Below, piece by piece: positions 17,903 through 25,794 of a stretch of DNA of 64,000 bases; positions within the stretch are counted from its first letter, which is position 1, and each line of letters opens with the position of its first letter. The notes beneath the pieces were generated by a model. The model made no database searches and was not told the DNA's origin. It saw only the letters and a list, made by a program, of their open reading frames with translations. The position numbers were made by a program, and so were the translations under genes. Source of the DNA: Bog-473 sp963850095 (GTDB lineage Bacteria > Actinomycetota > Acidimicrobiia > Acidimicrobiales > RAAP-2); NCBI GenBank assembly GCA_963850095.1, contig CAWKJX010000013.1:124001-188000 (forward strand), in the 5' to 3' direction.

Positions 17903-19078
17903 GTGAATTTCGACCTGCCCGACGAGCTGCTCGAGCTGCGGGACTCCGTCCGGCGCCTGGCCCGCGACAAGGTAAAGCCCCGTGCCCGGGCCATCGACAA
18001 GGAGAGCGCCTATCCGCAGGACCTCTTCGAGGCCTTCCGCGACGCCGGGCTGCTGGGGCTGTGCATCCCGGCGGAGTACGGGGGCTCGGGGGCGGGGATC
18101 CTGGGCCTGGCCCTGGCCATCGAGGAGGTGGCCAAGTACTCGAACACGGCCGCGCTCATGCTCCTGCTCACCCGCCTGCCCACCGGTCCCGTCATGATCG
18201 CCGGCACCGAGGAACAGAAGAAGCGCTACCTGCCCGGGATCTGCGACGGGTCGCTGCGGGCCGCGTTCGGGCTGTCCGAGCCCCAGGCCGGCAGCGACGT
18301 CATGGGCATGCGGACCCGCGGCGTGCCCGACGAGGGCTCCGACGGGGGTTGGGTCCTCAACGGCACCAAGTGCTGGATGTCGGGGGTGCGCGAGGCCGAC
18401 TGGTACACCGTCTTCGCCAAGACCAGCGAGCCGACCAGCCGGGCCCATGACTCCGTGACCGCCTTCATTGTCGAGCGCGCCTCCGACGGCGTGGAGGTCG
18501 GCCGCACCGATCACAAAATGGGGGTGCGCGGCGTCGACACCGGCGAGCTGCTCCTGAGCGACGTCCACGTGCCGGCGGAGAACGTCATCGGCGAGGTGGG
18601 CGGCTTCCGCCTGGCCATGCTCGGCCTCAACGCCATGCGCCCCATCGTGGCCGCCCGGGGCATCGGGCTGGCCGAGGGTGCGCTCATGTACGCCACCGAG
18701 TACGTGCAGCAGCGGGAGGCCTTCGGCAAGACGATCGCCGACTTCCAGGGCATTCAATGGGAGATCGCCAAATGCGCGGTCGACCTCGAGGCCGCCCGGC
18801 TGCTGACCTACCGGGCCGCCACCCTGGCCGATGCGGGCCACTACACCAAGGAGTACGTCCCGTTCCTCTCCATGGCCAAGTACCACGCCACGGAGTTGGC
18901 TGTGCGCGCCTCGTCGCTGGCCGTGCAGCTACTCGGCGCGGCCGGCTACATGGAGGACCACCCGACCGAGCAGTGGTACCGCGACGCCAAGCAGCTGACG
19001 ATCGTCGAGGGGACGTCCCAGGTGCAGCTCGGCCTCATCGCCCGTGGCGTCCTCGACCGCGACCTGTGGTGGGACTGA
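17903..19078 (+). CDS. Acyl-CoA dehydrogenase
   Basis: 391 residues from GTG 17903. 'AAFGLSEPQAGSDVMGMRT' is the first ACAD signature (FAD and substrate contact), and 'QWYRDAKQLTIVEGTSQVQLGLIARGVL' is the C-terminal signature with the catalytic Glu in VEGTS. 'QQREAFGKTIADFQGIQWEIA' is the FAD-contact helix. Length is typical for short/medium-chain enzymes. It would oxidise an acyl-CoA to the 2-enoyl-CoA, passing electrons to ETF. It is divergent from the LCP gene with only 44 bp between starts, and 13 bp before trpD. Chain-length preference is not readable. Confidence 0.92.
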   Translation: MNFDLPDELLELRDSVRRLARDKVKPRARAIDKESAYPQDLFEAFRDAGLLGLCIPAEYGGSGAGILGLALAIEEVAKYSNTAALMLLLTRLPTGPVMIAGTEEQKKRYLPGICDGSLRAAFGLSEPQAGSDVMGMRTRGVPDEGSDGGWVLNGTKCWMSGVREADWYTVFAKTSEPTSRAHDSVTAFIVERASDGVEVGRTDHKMGVRGVDTGELLLSDVHVPAENVIGEVGGFRLAMLGLNAMRPIVAARGIGLAEGALMYATEYVQQREAFGKTIADFQGIQWEIAKCAVDLEAARLLTYRAATLADAGHYTKEYVPFLSMAKYHATELAVRASSLAVQLLGAAGYMEDHPTEQWYRDAKQLTIVEGTSQVQLGLIARGVLDRDLWWD

Positions 19079-19091
19079 GCGGACGCCGGCC

Positions 19092-20156
19092 GTGGCACTG
19101 AGCTGGCCCGAGGTCCTGGCGCGCCTGTCGCGCCGTGAGGCGCTCAGCGGGGCCGAGGCTGAGGAGACGATGGGCGTGGTCTTCGCCGGCCAGGCCACCC
19201 CGGCTCAGATCGGCGCCTTCCTGACCCTGCTGCACGCCAAGGGCGAGACGGCCGAGGAGGTGACCGGCCTGGCCCGGGCCATGGTCGCGGCCGCCGTGCC
19301 GTGCCCGCTCGGGGCCGAGGAGGGGCGGGTGGTGGTCGATCTGGTCGGGACCGGCGGTGACCGCCTGGCCAGCATCAACGTGACCACTCTGGCCGCCTTC
19401 GTGGTGGCCGGCTGCGGCGTGCCCGTGTGCAAGCACGGGAACCGTGCCGCGTCGTCGTCGGTCGGGACGGCCGACGTGCTCGAGGCCCTGGGCGTCGCCA
19501 TTGAGATCGGGCCCGAGGGCGTGGCGCGCTGCGTGGCCGAGGCGGGCATGGGTTTCTGCTTCGCCCAGCGCTTCCACCCGGCCATGCGCTTCGTCGGGCC
19601 GGTGCGCAAGGAGCTGGGCGTGCCGACCGTGTTCAACTTCCTGGGGCCGTTGACCAACCCGGCCCGCATCCGCCACCAGCTGGTCGGTGTGAGCGACGCC
19701 GGCATCGGACCCGTCATGGCCGGCGTCTTCGGGGCGACCGGGAGCCGGCACACCATGATCGTCCACGCCGACGACGGGTTGGACGAGCTGAGCGTGACCT
19801 CGCCGTCGAACGTGCTCGAGGTGCGTGGCGACGGAGCGGGCGAGTTCGAAGTGCGCGACTGGCGGCTCGACCCGGCGACGCTCGGGTTCGCGCCGGCCAC
19901 CATGGCCGATCTGCGCGGCGGCGACGCCGCCTTCAACGCCGGGGTCATCCGCACCGTGCTCGAAGGCGAGCAGGGTCCGCGGCGCGACATCGGTGTGCTC
20001 AACGCGGCGGCGGCGCTGGTCGTGGCCGACCGGGTGGAGGACCTCGAGGCCGGCGTGGCGCTGGCCACCGAGTCGGTCGAGAGCGGCCGGGCGCTCGGCG
20101 TGCTCGACGCGCTGGTCGTTACGTCGCAAGCAGCGCTGCGCCAGCAGACGGACTGA
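19092..20156 (+). CDS. trpD: Anthranilate phosphoribosyltransferase
   Basis: 354 residues from GTG 19092. The PRPP-binding 'DLVGTGGDRLASINVTTLAAFVVAG' and 'KHGNRAASSSVGTADVLEALGV' are the diagnostic TrpD motifs, followed by 'GMGFCFAQRFHPAMRFVGPVRKELGVPTVFNFLGPLTNPA', the anthranilate-site region. It transfers phosphoribosyl to anthranilate in tryptophan synthesis. It stands apart from other trp genes. Its last 38 bp overlap the end of the convergent galK gene, so the two 3' ends share sequence. Confidence 0.93.
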   Translation: MALSWPEVLARLSRREALSGAEAEETMGVVFAGQATPAQIGAFLTLLHAKGETAEEVTGLARAMVAAAVPCPLGAEEGRVVVDLVGTGGDRLASINVTTLAAFVVAGCGVPVCKHGNRAASSSVGTADVLEALGVAIEIGPEGVARCVAEAGMGFCFAQRFHPAMRFVGPVRKELGVPTVFNFLGPLTNPARIRHQLVGVSDAGIGPVMAGVFGATGSRHTMIVHADDGLDELSVTSPSNVLEVRGDGAGEFEVRDWRLDPATLGFAPATMADLRGGDAAFNAGVIRTVLEGEQGPRRDIGVLNAAAALVVADRVEDLEAGVALATESVESGRALGVLDALVVTSQAALRQQTD

Positions 20157-21150
20157 CCCGCCAGGCCCGCCGCGGGACGTGGGCCTCCGGGTCCAGGACG
20201 GGCGAGTCCGGCTCGCAGAGGGCGATGACGCAGCCGCCGAAGCCACCGCCGGACATGCGGGCCCCCAGCACGCCGGGCTGGGCCAGCAGCCGATCGACGA
20301 GCTCGTCGACGGCGGACACCGAGACCCGATAGTCGTTGGCCAGGCTGCGGTGCCCCTCGGTCATGACCTCACCGAGCACGACCAGGTTGCCCCGCTGCAG
20401 CAGGCGTTCGGCCTCCCGCACGCGGGCGCATTCGGTGACGACGTGGCGGGCCCGGCGCCGCAGCACGGGGTCGCTCAGCTGACTCAGGTCGCCGAGCTCG
20501 CACAGCCCGAGGGGGCGCCCGAGCTGGTGCGCGGCCTGCTCGCACTCGGCGCGGCGGGTGGCGTAGGGGGAGTCGACCAGCAGGCGCGGCGACTCGCTGT
20601 GCACAATGACGAAGGCGGCCTGGTCGGGGACGGCCAACGGCCGCGTCTCGAGCGTGTGGAAGTCGATGTGCAACGCATGGCCGGGCGTGGCGGCGGCAAT
20701 GGTGAGCGGGTCGAGCAGGCCGACGTGCGAGCCGGCCAGGCGCTCGGCCTCCTGGCAGGTGCGGGCCAGCGCCAGAGGGTCCGGCGGGTGGCCGAGGGCC
20801 AGGAGCAGGGCCACCGAGAACGCGGCGCTCGAGGACAGGCCGGCGCCGACAGGCAGCGTGCTGGTGACCGTGACGGCGCCGCCGGTCGGTGGAGGCTGCA
20901 GTCGCAGGAGGCCGGCCGCCAGGAGCGCCTCGGGCGCGACCGGGGCGGTGGCCTCGCCGAGAAGGATCTCGAAGGGTTGTTGGGGGAACTGGTCCGAGTC
21001 GACGCCCACGAGGAAGCTGTTCGGCCGGGGCGTGAAGGTGACGTCGGTGGCCAGGTCGATGGCCATGGGCAGCGAGACGCCGGCGTTGTAGTCGGTGTGG
21101 TCGCCGATGATGGTGACGCGTCCGGGGGCGCGGGCCGTGGGCACGGCCAC
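20119..21150 (-). CDS. galK: Galactokinase (GHMP kinase)
   Basis: 343 residues, a little short for GalK (about 380). GHMP motifs: motif 1 'APGRVTIIGDHTDYNAG' (the GalK signature, here GDHTDYN for the usual GEHTDYN), motif 2 'LPVGAGLSSSAAFSVAL' for ATP phosphate, motif 3 'GARMSGGGFGGCVIAL'. The catalytic Asp region 'SHVGLLDPLTIAAA' is a variant of the galactokinase 'G.MDQ' block: the Asp is kept, the Gln is not. It would form galactose 1-phosphate. No galT or galE is adjacent, so the substrate could be another sugar. It is convergent with trpD. Confidence 0.8.
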   Translation of the reverse strand: MAVPTARAPGRVTIIGDHTDYNAGVSLPMAIDLATDVTFTPRPNSFLVGVDSDQFPQQPFEILLGEATAPVAPEALLAAGLLRLQPPPTGGAVTVTSTLPVGAGLSSSAAFSVALLLALGHPPDPLALARTCQEAERLAGSHVGLLDPLTIAAATPGHALHIDFHTLETRPLAVPDQAAFVIVHSESPRLLVDSPYATRRAECEQAAHQLGRPLGLCELGDLSQLSDPVLRRRARHVVTECARVREAERLLQRGNLVVLGEVMTEGHRSLANDYRVSVSAVDELVDRLLAQPGVLGARMSGGGFGGCVIALCEPDSPVLDPEAHVPRRAWRVSPSAGAALLAT

Positions 21151-21199
21151 AGCTTGGTCCAGCTTGACCGTGCCGGGCGGCCCGGGTCACGATCGTCCG

Positions 21200-22378
21200 A
21201 TGGCCGAGCGCAGTGGACCGCTGAGTGGGATCAAGATCGTCGAGCTGGCGGGCATAGGCCCGGGGCCCTTCACCTGCATGATGCTGGCCGACGCCGGGGC
21301 CCAGGTGTTGCGGCTGGAGCGGGCGGCGCCGGGCGCGGTCGAGCGGGCCGACGACGCTGCCGCATCGGGCGCTCCCGGGTACTGGGACTTCCTGAACCGC
21401 TCCCGTCCGTCGGTGGGGATCGACCTGAAGAACCCCGACGCGCTCGAGCTCGTGCTCGGGCTGGTCGAGGAATCCGACGGGCTGGTGGAGGGGTTCCGTC
21501 CCGGGGTGGCGGAGCGGCTCGGCTTGGGGCCGGACGTCTGCCTGGCCCGCAACCCGCGCTTCGTGTACGGGCGCATGACCGGCTGGGGCCAGGACGGGCC
21601 CATGGCGAACATGGCCGGCCACGACATCGACTACATCTCCATTGGGGGTGCGCTGTGGTCCCTGGGCCGGGCCGACTCGGCGCCGGTGCCGCCCCTGAAC
21701 CTGGTGGGCGACTTCGGCGGCGGCGGCATGCTGCTCGCCTTCGGCATGGTGGCCGCGCTGCTCGAGGCGGCCCGATCCGGCCAGGGCCAGGTGGTCGACG
21801 CCGCGATGGTGGACGGGGCGGCGTCGCTCATGACGATGATCCACGCCTTCCGCCGGGGCGGGCTGTGGAACGAGTCACGGGGCGCCAACATGCTCGACAC
21901 GGGCGCGCCCTTCTACGAGGTCTACGAGACGGCGGACGGGCAGTGGATGGGCGTGGGGGCGATTGAGCCGCAGTTCTACGCCGCACTGTTGGAGGGTCTC
22001 GGGCTGGCGGGCGACGCATTGCTGCCTGCGCAGATGTCGCGGGACGACTGGCCGGCCATGAAGGCGCGGTTCGCCGAGGTGTTCTGCGGGAAGACGCGCG
22101 ACGAGTGGACGGCGGTCTTCGACGGGACCGACGCCTGCGTGGCACCGGTGCTGTCGCCGTGGGAGGCGCACCTGCACCCGCACAACCAGGCTCGTTCGAC
22201 CTTCATTGAGGTGGCGGGAGCCGTGCAGCCGGCGCCGTCACCGAGGTTCTCGCGGACGCCTTCGGCCGTGTCGAAGCCGCCGTCCTTCCCGGGGGCCGAC
22301 ACGGTGTCGGGTCTGGTCGAGTGGGGCGTGGCCGAGGACGTGGTGGCCAAGCTGCGCGAGTCGGGGGCGTTGAGCTAG
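21200..22378 (+). CDS. CaiB/BaiF CoA-transferase family protein (alpha-methylacyl-CoA racemase-like)
   Basis: 392 residues from ATG 21200. Family III CoA-transferase fold: 'LSGIKIVELAGIGPGPFTCMMLADAGAQVLRLER' at the N-terminus, 'GWGQDGPMANMAGHDIDYISIGGAL' with the conserved His-Asp region, and 'NLVGDFGGGGMLLAFGMVAALLEA'. The 'GHDIDYI' and 'GDFGGG' motifs are characteristic of alpha-methylacyl-CoA racemases, which epimerise 2-methylacyl-CoA in branched-fatty-acid and sterol breakdown. A true CoA-transferase remains possible. It is divergent from galK with 49 bp between starts. Confidence 0.85.
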   Translation: MAERSGPLSGIKIVELAGIGPGPFTCMMLADAGAQVLRLERAAPGAVERADDAAASGAPGYWDFLNRSRPSVGIDLKNPDALELVLGLVEESDGLVEGFRPGVAERLGLGPDVCLARNPRFVYGRMTGWGQDGPMANMAGHDIDYISIGGALWSLGRADSAPVPPLNLVGDFGGGGMLLAFGMVAALLEAARSGQGQVVDAAMVDGAASLMTMIHAFRRGGLWNESRGANMLDTGAPFYEVYETADGQWMGVGAIEPQFYAALLEGLGLAGDALLPAQMSRDDWPAMKARFAEVFCGKTRDEWTAVFDGTDACVAPVLSPWEAHLHPHNQARSTFIEVAGAVQPAPSPRFSRTPSAVSKPPSFPGADTVSGLVEWGVAEDVVAKLRESGALS

Positions 22379-22394
22379 GCGTTGGGTCGAGCAG

Positions 22395-22766
22395 CTACGG
22401 CTTGGTGGCCGTATCGTCGACGTTGCCCGAGTCCAGCTCCTCCGCATAGCTGCAGTCGTCGAGACAGCCGCAGCCAAAACGTTGCCGGCGACACTTGGGA
22501 CACTCCTCCACGCAGCAGCCATGATGGTGGACCCCGCCGAGCGGCGTGTTGCAGCCGTCGCATGGTTCGCCCCCGTCGTCATCATCGTCGTCATGGTCGT
22601 CATGGGGCCAATGCCGTTCATCGCCCCAGCGGACGGGCTCGTAGTACGTATTGTGGATGACGAACGGCTTCGTGGTGCAACTGACGACGTTGCGGGGCAT
22701 TCCGTCTTCGCAGAACCGACAAATCGGCACCACCGCTCTCGGGCGTTCGTTCTCTCCATGCTCCAT
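22395..22766 (-). CDS. Cysteine/histidine-rich putative zinc-binding protein
   Basis: 123 residues from ATG 22766; the frame continues upstream to 22880 but that part lacks a convincing start. Visible: 'CRFCEDG', a lone Cys in 'VVSCTTKPF', a run of six Asp after 'PHDDH', then 'CDGCNTPLGGVHHHGCCVEECPKCRRQRFGCGCLDDC'. Twelve or more Cys plus several His suggest two or three zinc sites. No signal peptide or membrane segment is seen and I do not recognise a named family. The start region faces the HNH gene with about 100 bp between, which may hold divergent promoters. Confidence 0.7.
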   Translation of the reverse strand: MEHGENERPRAVVPICRFCEDGMPRNVVSCTTKPFVIHNTYYEPVRWGDERHWPHDDHDDDDDDGGEPCDGCNTPLGGVHHHGCCVEECPKCRRQRFGCGCLDDCSYAEELDSGNVDDTATKP

Positions 22767-22870
22767 GTCGGTGAACGGTCGGTGTCGCACGGTTGACGTC
22801 GCATCTTTTTTGTTTGCACGGACGTGTTGCGCCACCCGGCTCTGTGACACCCCCTCTGTAGCCTCGTGGT

Positions 22871-24139
22871 GTGGCCCCACGTCCCCTCGACATCCACGAG
22901 CTGATCGACACCCTCGCCGGCGCGTTGAACTGCGTTCGCCGCGTCGTCAGCTCCGTGCATCCAGGTGCGATCTCGGGTGAGGAGGCACGTGAGTTCGTCG
23001 ACCTCCTGGCGGAAACCGAGCGCGTCGTGGCATCCGGGGTGGCACGGCTGACGCCGCGGGTGATCGAGACCGGCGCCTATGCCAAGGCGGGCCACGCGTC
23101 GGGACCCGAGTGGCTGGCCGCGGTGTCCGGCTCCTCGGCGGGGGTCGCCCGGTCCCGGCTGGCCGCGGCGGAACGGGCCGCGATCGAACCGCAGCTGGCC
23201 GACCCGCTCAGGGAGGGACGGTTGTCCACCCCCGAGCTCAAAGTGCTGAGCGAGGCGGCCGCGGCGGCTCCCGACTCGCTGGCCGAGCTGGTCGAGCTGG
23301 CCATGGGGGAGTCGAGCCACAAGGAGCTCTCCGACGCGGCAGCCCGGGCCAAGTGCGCGGCCCGGAGCGCGGAGTCCGCCCGCCTCCGGCGGGCCCGGGT
23401 GCACGCGTCCCGCCACTTCAACTGGCACCAGGACGAGCACGGCGGCATCCGGGGAGAGTTCCTCTGTGACGAGGTGGCCTGGGCCCGGGTGGCACCGGGG
23501 CTCGAGGCGGAGGCGAACGCCCGCTGGCGGGCTGCCGGCTCGGACGGAGGGGAGTCCCTGGCGGCGCACCGCCTCGAGGCACTGCTTGCGATGTTGGGCG
23601 GCAACGGGAAGGGTGCGAGGGCTGGCGGCGCTCATGCCCTGCTGCTCGTCGACGCGGCGGCGTTGCGCCGCGGCCGGCTGGCCCGCGGGGACACGTGCGA
23701 GATCGACGGCATCGGCCCGGTCTCGTTGGAGGCGGCCACCGAGCTGCTCGGCGAGGCGTCGGCCCAGTTCGTGATCAAGAGCGGGCGGGACGTCTCAACG
23801 GTCACGTCGTCGACCCGGGCCGTTCCGCAGCGGACCGCGGCAGCGCTCATCGTGCGCGACCGTACCTGCGTCGTGCCCGGGTGCGGCAAACGACTTTCCC
23901 TGGAGACCGATCACAGCGACGTCGACTACGCCGACGGAGGGCCTACAGCCCTGGCCAATCTGGTGCGGTTGTGCCCGGCCCACCACGACATGAAGACGAA
24001 CGGTGGCTGGAAGATCGTCGGGGGGCACGGCCGGTGGAAGTGGGTGCCACCCGAGAAGCCACCCACCGCCGGTCGGATCGCGCGGAGGAGGCGTTTGTCC
24101 GCCGCCCGGGCGAAGGCTTACCGGCCGATCAGATCTTGA
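22871..24139 (+). CDS. DUF222 / 13E12-repeat family HNH endonuclease
   Basis: 422 residues from GTG 22871. The N-terminal helical half is the DUF222 domain ('LLAETERVVASGVARLTPRV', 'SRLAAAERAAIEPQL'). The C-terminal HNH nuclease motif reads 'CVVPGCGKRLSLETDHSDVDYADGGPTALANLVRLCPAHHDMKT', with the zinc Cys pairs, the catalytic His in 'TDHSD', Asn in 'LANL' and the last His in 'AHHD'. These proteins are abundant paralogues in actinobacteria (REP13E12 family of mycobacteria) and may be linked to mobile DNA; their role is not established. No recombinase or flanking repeats were seen here. Confidence 0.88.
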   Translation: MAPRPLDIHELIDTLAGALNCVRRVVSSVHPGAISGEEAREFVDLLAETERVVASGVARLTPRVIETGAYAKAGHASGPEWLAAVSGSSAGVARSRLAAAERAAIEPQLADPLREGRLSTPELKVLSEAAAAAPDSLAELVELAMGESSHKELSDAAARAKCAARSAESARLRRARVHASRHFNWHQDEHGGIRGEFLCDEVAWARVAPGLEAEANARWRAAGSDGGESLAAHRLEALLAMLGGNGKGARAGGAHALLLVDAAALRRGRLARGDTCEIDGIGPVSLEAATELLGEASAQFVIKSGRDVSTVTSSTRAVPQRTAAALIVRDRTCVVPGCGKRLSLETDHSDVDYADGGPTALANLVRLCPAHHDMKTNGGWKIVGGHGRWKWVPPEKPPTAGRIARRRRLSAARAKAYRPIRS

Positions 24140-24365
24140 CTACCGGGCAGGTGATCGTGCGGGTGACCCCCTCGATCTGCTGGATGTCGCGCACCACCAT
24201 GCGACCGAGATCGTTCATGGTGGACGCTTCCGCGCGGGCAATGACGTCATAGGGGCCCGTCACGCCTTCGGCCGCAATGACGCCTCCGATGGTGCTGACC
24301 TGCTCGGCCACGTGGGCGGCCCTCCCGACGTCCGTCTGGATGAGGACGTACGCATGGACGGTCAC
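24129..24365 (-). CDS. Stand-alone AsnC/Lrp ligand-binding (RAM) domain protein
   Basis: 78 residues from GTG 24365. The whole protein is a single AsnC_trans_reg domain: 'AYVLIQTDVGRAAHVAEQVSTIGGV..AEGVTGPYDVIARAEAS..DLGRMVVRDIQQIEGVTRTITCPVV'. The N-terminal HTH of true Lrp regulators is absent, so it probably binds an amino acid or similar ligand and acts through a partner, or as a small stand-alone module as in other actinobacteria. Its start is 28 bp from the MFS transporter start, in divergent orientation. Its 3' end overlaps the HNH gene by 11 bp. Confidence 0.87.
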   Translation of the reverse strand: MTVHAYVLIQTDVGRAAHVAEQVSTIGGVIAAEGVTGPYDVIARAEASTMNDLGRMVVRDIQQIEGVTRTITCPVVKI

Positions 24366-24392
24366 GGCACACCGTACATTGGCGTGGTGGCG

Positions 24393-25757
24393 ATGGCGCC
24401 GAAGATCGAGCAGTTCAAGGACATGGCCCGGCAGGCCCGGAAGGACCTGTTCGACCAGAGCCACCCGATCGGACGGCTGTCGCTGGTGCAATCGGCGATG
24501 CTCGGTGGGGACACCCTCGTCACGATTTCGCTCGCCGGGTCGCTCTTCTTCTCCATTTCGCCCAACGCGGCGGACCACGAGGTGCTGCTGTACCTGCTCT
24601 TCACCATCGCCCCGTTCGCCATCGTGTCGCCGCTGCTCGGGCCGCTCATCGATCGCAGCCGGGGGGCGCGCCGGCTCATGGTGGTGGCCTCGGGCGCCGG
24701 CCGGATCATTCTGTGCCCGCTGATGGCGACGCACCTCCACAGCTTCCTGTTGTTCCCGCTGGCCTTCTGCGTCCTGGTCTGCTCCAAGCTCTACCTCGTC
24801 ACCAAGGGTGCGCTGGTGCCCGAAATGTCGGCCCTGAACGGGCCGGACGACTCGGGCGAGGAGGCGGGCTACGCCACACTCAACGCCCGCTTGACGCTGC
24901 TCGGCACCGTGAGCGGCTTCGTCGTGTCGGTGCCCGGGGTGATCCTCTACAAGCTGGGCGGGTCGCCGGCCGTGCTGATCTTCGCCACCCTCGTCTTCGT
25001 CGCGGCCACCGTGGCCGGGGCACGGCTGCCGGTGCTGATCAGCCGCCAGGGCGACAAGGGCTGGACGGACAAGACGACCCAGGTGCGCGAGTTCGGCCGG
25101 CCCACGGCACAGGACGAGCAGCTGGCCTTCGAGGCGGACCTGGTGCGCCTGCAGCCGGTGGCCCACCCCGAGGTGATGCTCGGGCTGACCGCCATGTGCA
25201 TTGTGCGCGGCCTGCAGGGGTTCATGATCTTCATGCTGGCCTTCGGGCTGCGGCGGATGCACGGAGTCGGGCTCTACTGGTACGGGCTGGTGCTGGCCGG
25301 GAGCGGGGCGGGGGCCATCGTCGGACTGGTGCTGGTGGGGCGGTTGCGCAAGCGCATGAACGAGCAGCAGCTGCTGCTGTGCTCGCTGTGGGGGATCGCC
25401 ATCGGGGCGGCGGGCTGTGCCGTGTGGGGGACGCTGTTCGCCCAGGTGGTACTGGCGTTCGTGGTGGGCCTGTGCGGCGCGGTGGCGCAGCCGTCGTTCG
25501 ACGCGATGACGCAGCGCTACATTCCGCCGTCGGCGCAGGGCCGAGCCTTCGCCCGCTTCGGCATGCGTCAGCAGCTGGTCTGGGTGGTGGGCTCGCTGAT
25601 TCCGCTGATCATCGCCTTCACCCTGCCCCAGGGTGACGCCACCATGGCCGTGCTGGCGGCCCTGGGCGGCTTGTCCTACGTCTCGGGCCGGCGGGCGGCG
25701 CGGGTGCCGCGCATGATCCTGCGCGACTACCGGAACATGGGTGGGGCGAGCAGCTGA
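24393..25757 (+). CDS. Major facilitator superfamily transporter
   Basis: 454 residues from ATG 24393 (GTG 24384/24387 also possible). About 12 hydrophobic segments are visible; the loop 'GPLIDRSRGARRLMVVASGAGR' after TM2 is the MFS motif A equivalent, and the second half repeats it around 'GRLRKRMNEQQLLL'. A cytoplasmic N-terminal stretch 'KIEQFKDMARQARKDLFDQSHPI' precedes TM1. The substrate is unknown; the family is usually annotated as MFS efflux. The divergent AsnC-domain gene may sense or modulate its substrate; this is inference from position. Confidence 0.82.
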   Translation: MAPKIEQFKDMARQARKDLFDQSHPIGRLSLVQSAMLGGDTLVTISLAGSLFFSISPNAADHEVLLYLLFTIAPFAIVSPLLGPLIDRSRGARRLMVVASGAGRIILCPLMATHLHSFLLFPLAFCVLVCSKLYLVTKGALVPEMSALNGPDDSGEEAGYATLNARLTLLGTVSGFVVSVPGVILYKLGGSPAVLIFATLVFVAATVAGARLPVLISRQGDKGWTDKTTQVREFGRPTAQDEQLAFEADLVRLQPVAHPEVMLGLTAMCIVRGLQGFMIFMLAFGLRRMHGVGLYWYGLVLAGSGAGAIVGLVLVGRLRKRMNEQQLLLCSLWGIAIGAAGCAVWGTLFAQVVLAFVVGLCGAVAQPSFDAMTQRYIPPSAQGRAFARFGMRQQLVWVVGSLIPLIIAFTLPQGDATMAVLAALGGLSYVSGRRAARVPRMILRDYRNMGGASS

Positions 25758-25794
25758 GAGCTGAGAGGTTCAGCCGAGAGGTTCAGCCGAGGCG
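25758..25794. repeat. Short tandem repeat between convergent genes
   Basis: GAGAGGTTCAGCC occurs twice in a row (about 25764-25792) between the MFS stop and the last codons of pckG. GGCTGAAC/GTTCAGCC complementarity is limited, so it is not a convincing terminator. Confidence 0.5.

Noticed and set aside
19825..21966. Long plus-strand frame over trpD, galK and the CoA transferase
   Set aside because: It is a shadow frame in GC-rich DNA; the three real genes have clear family motifs in other frames.
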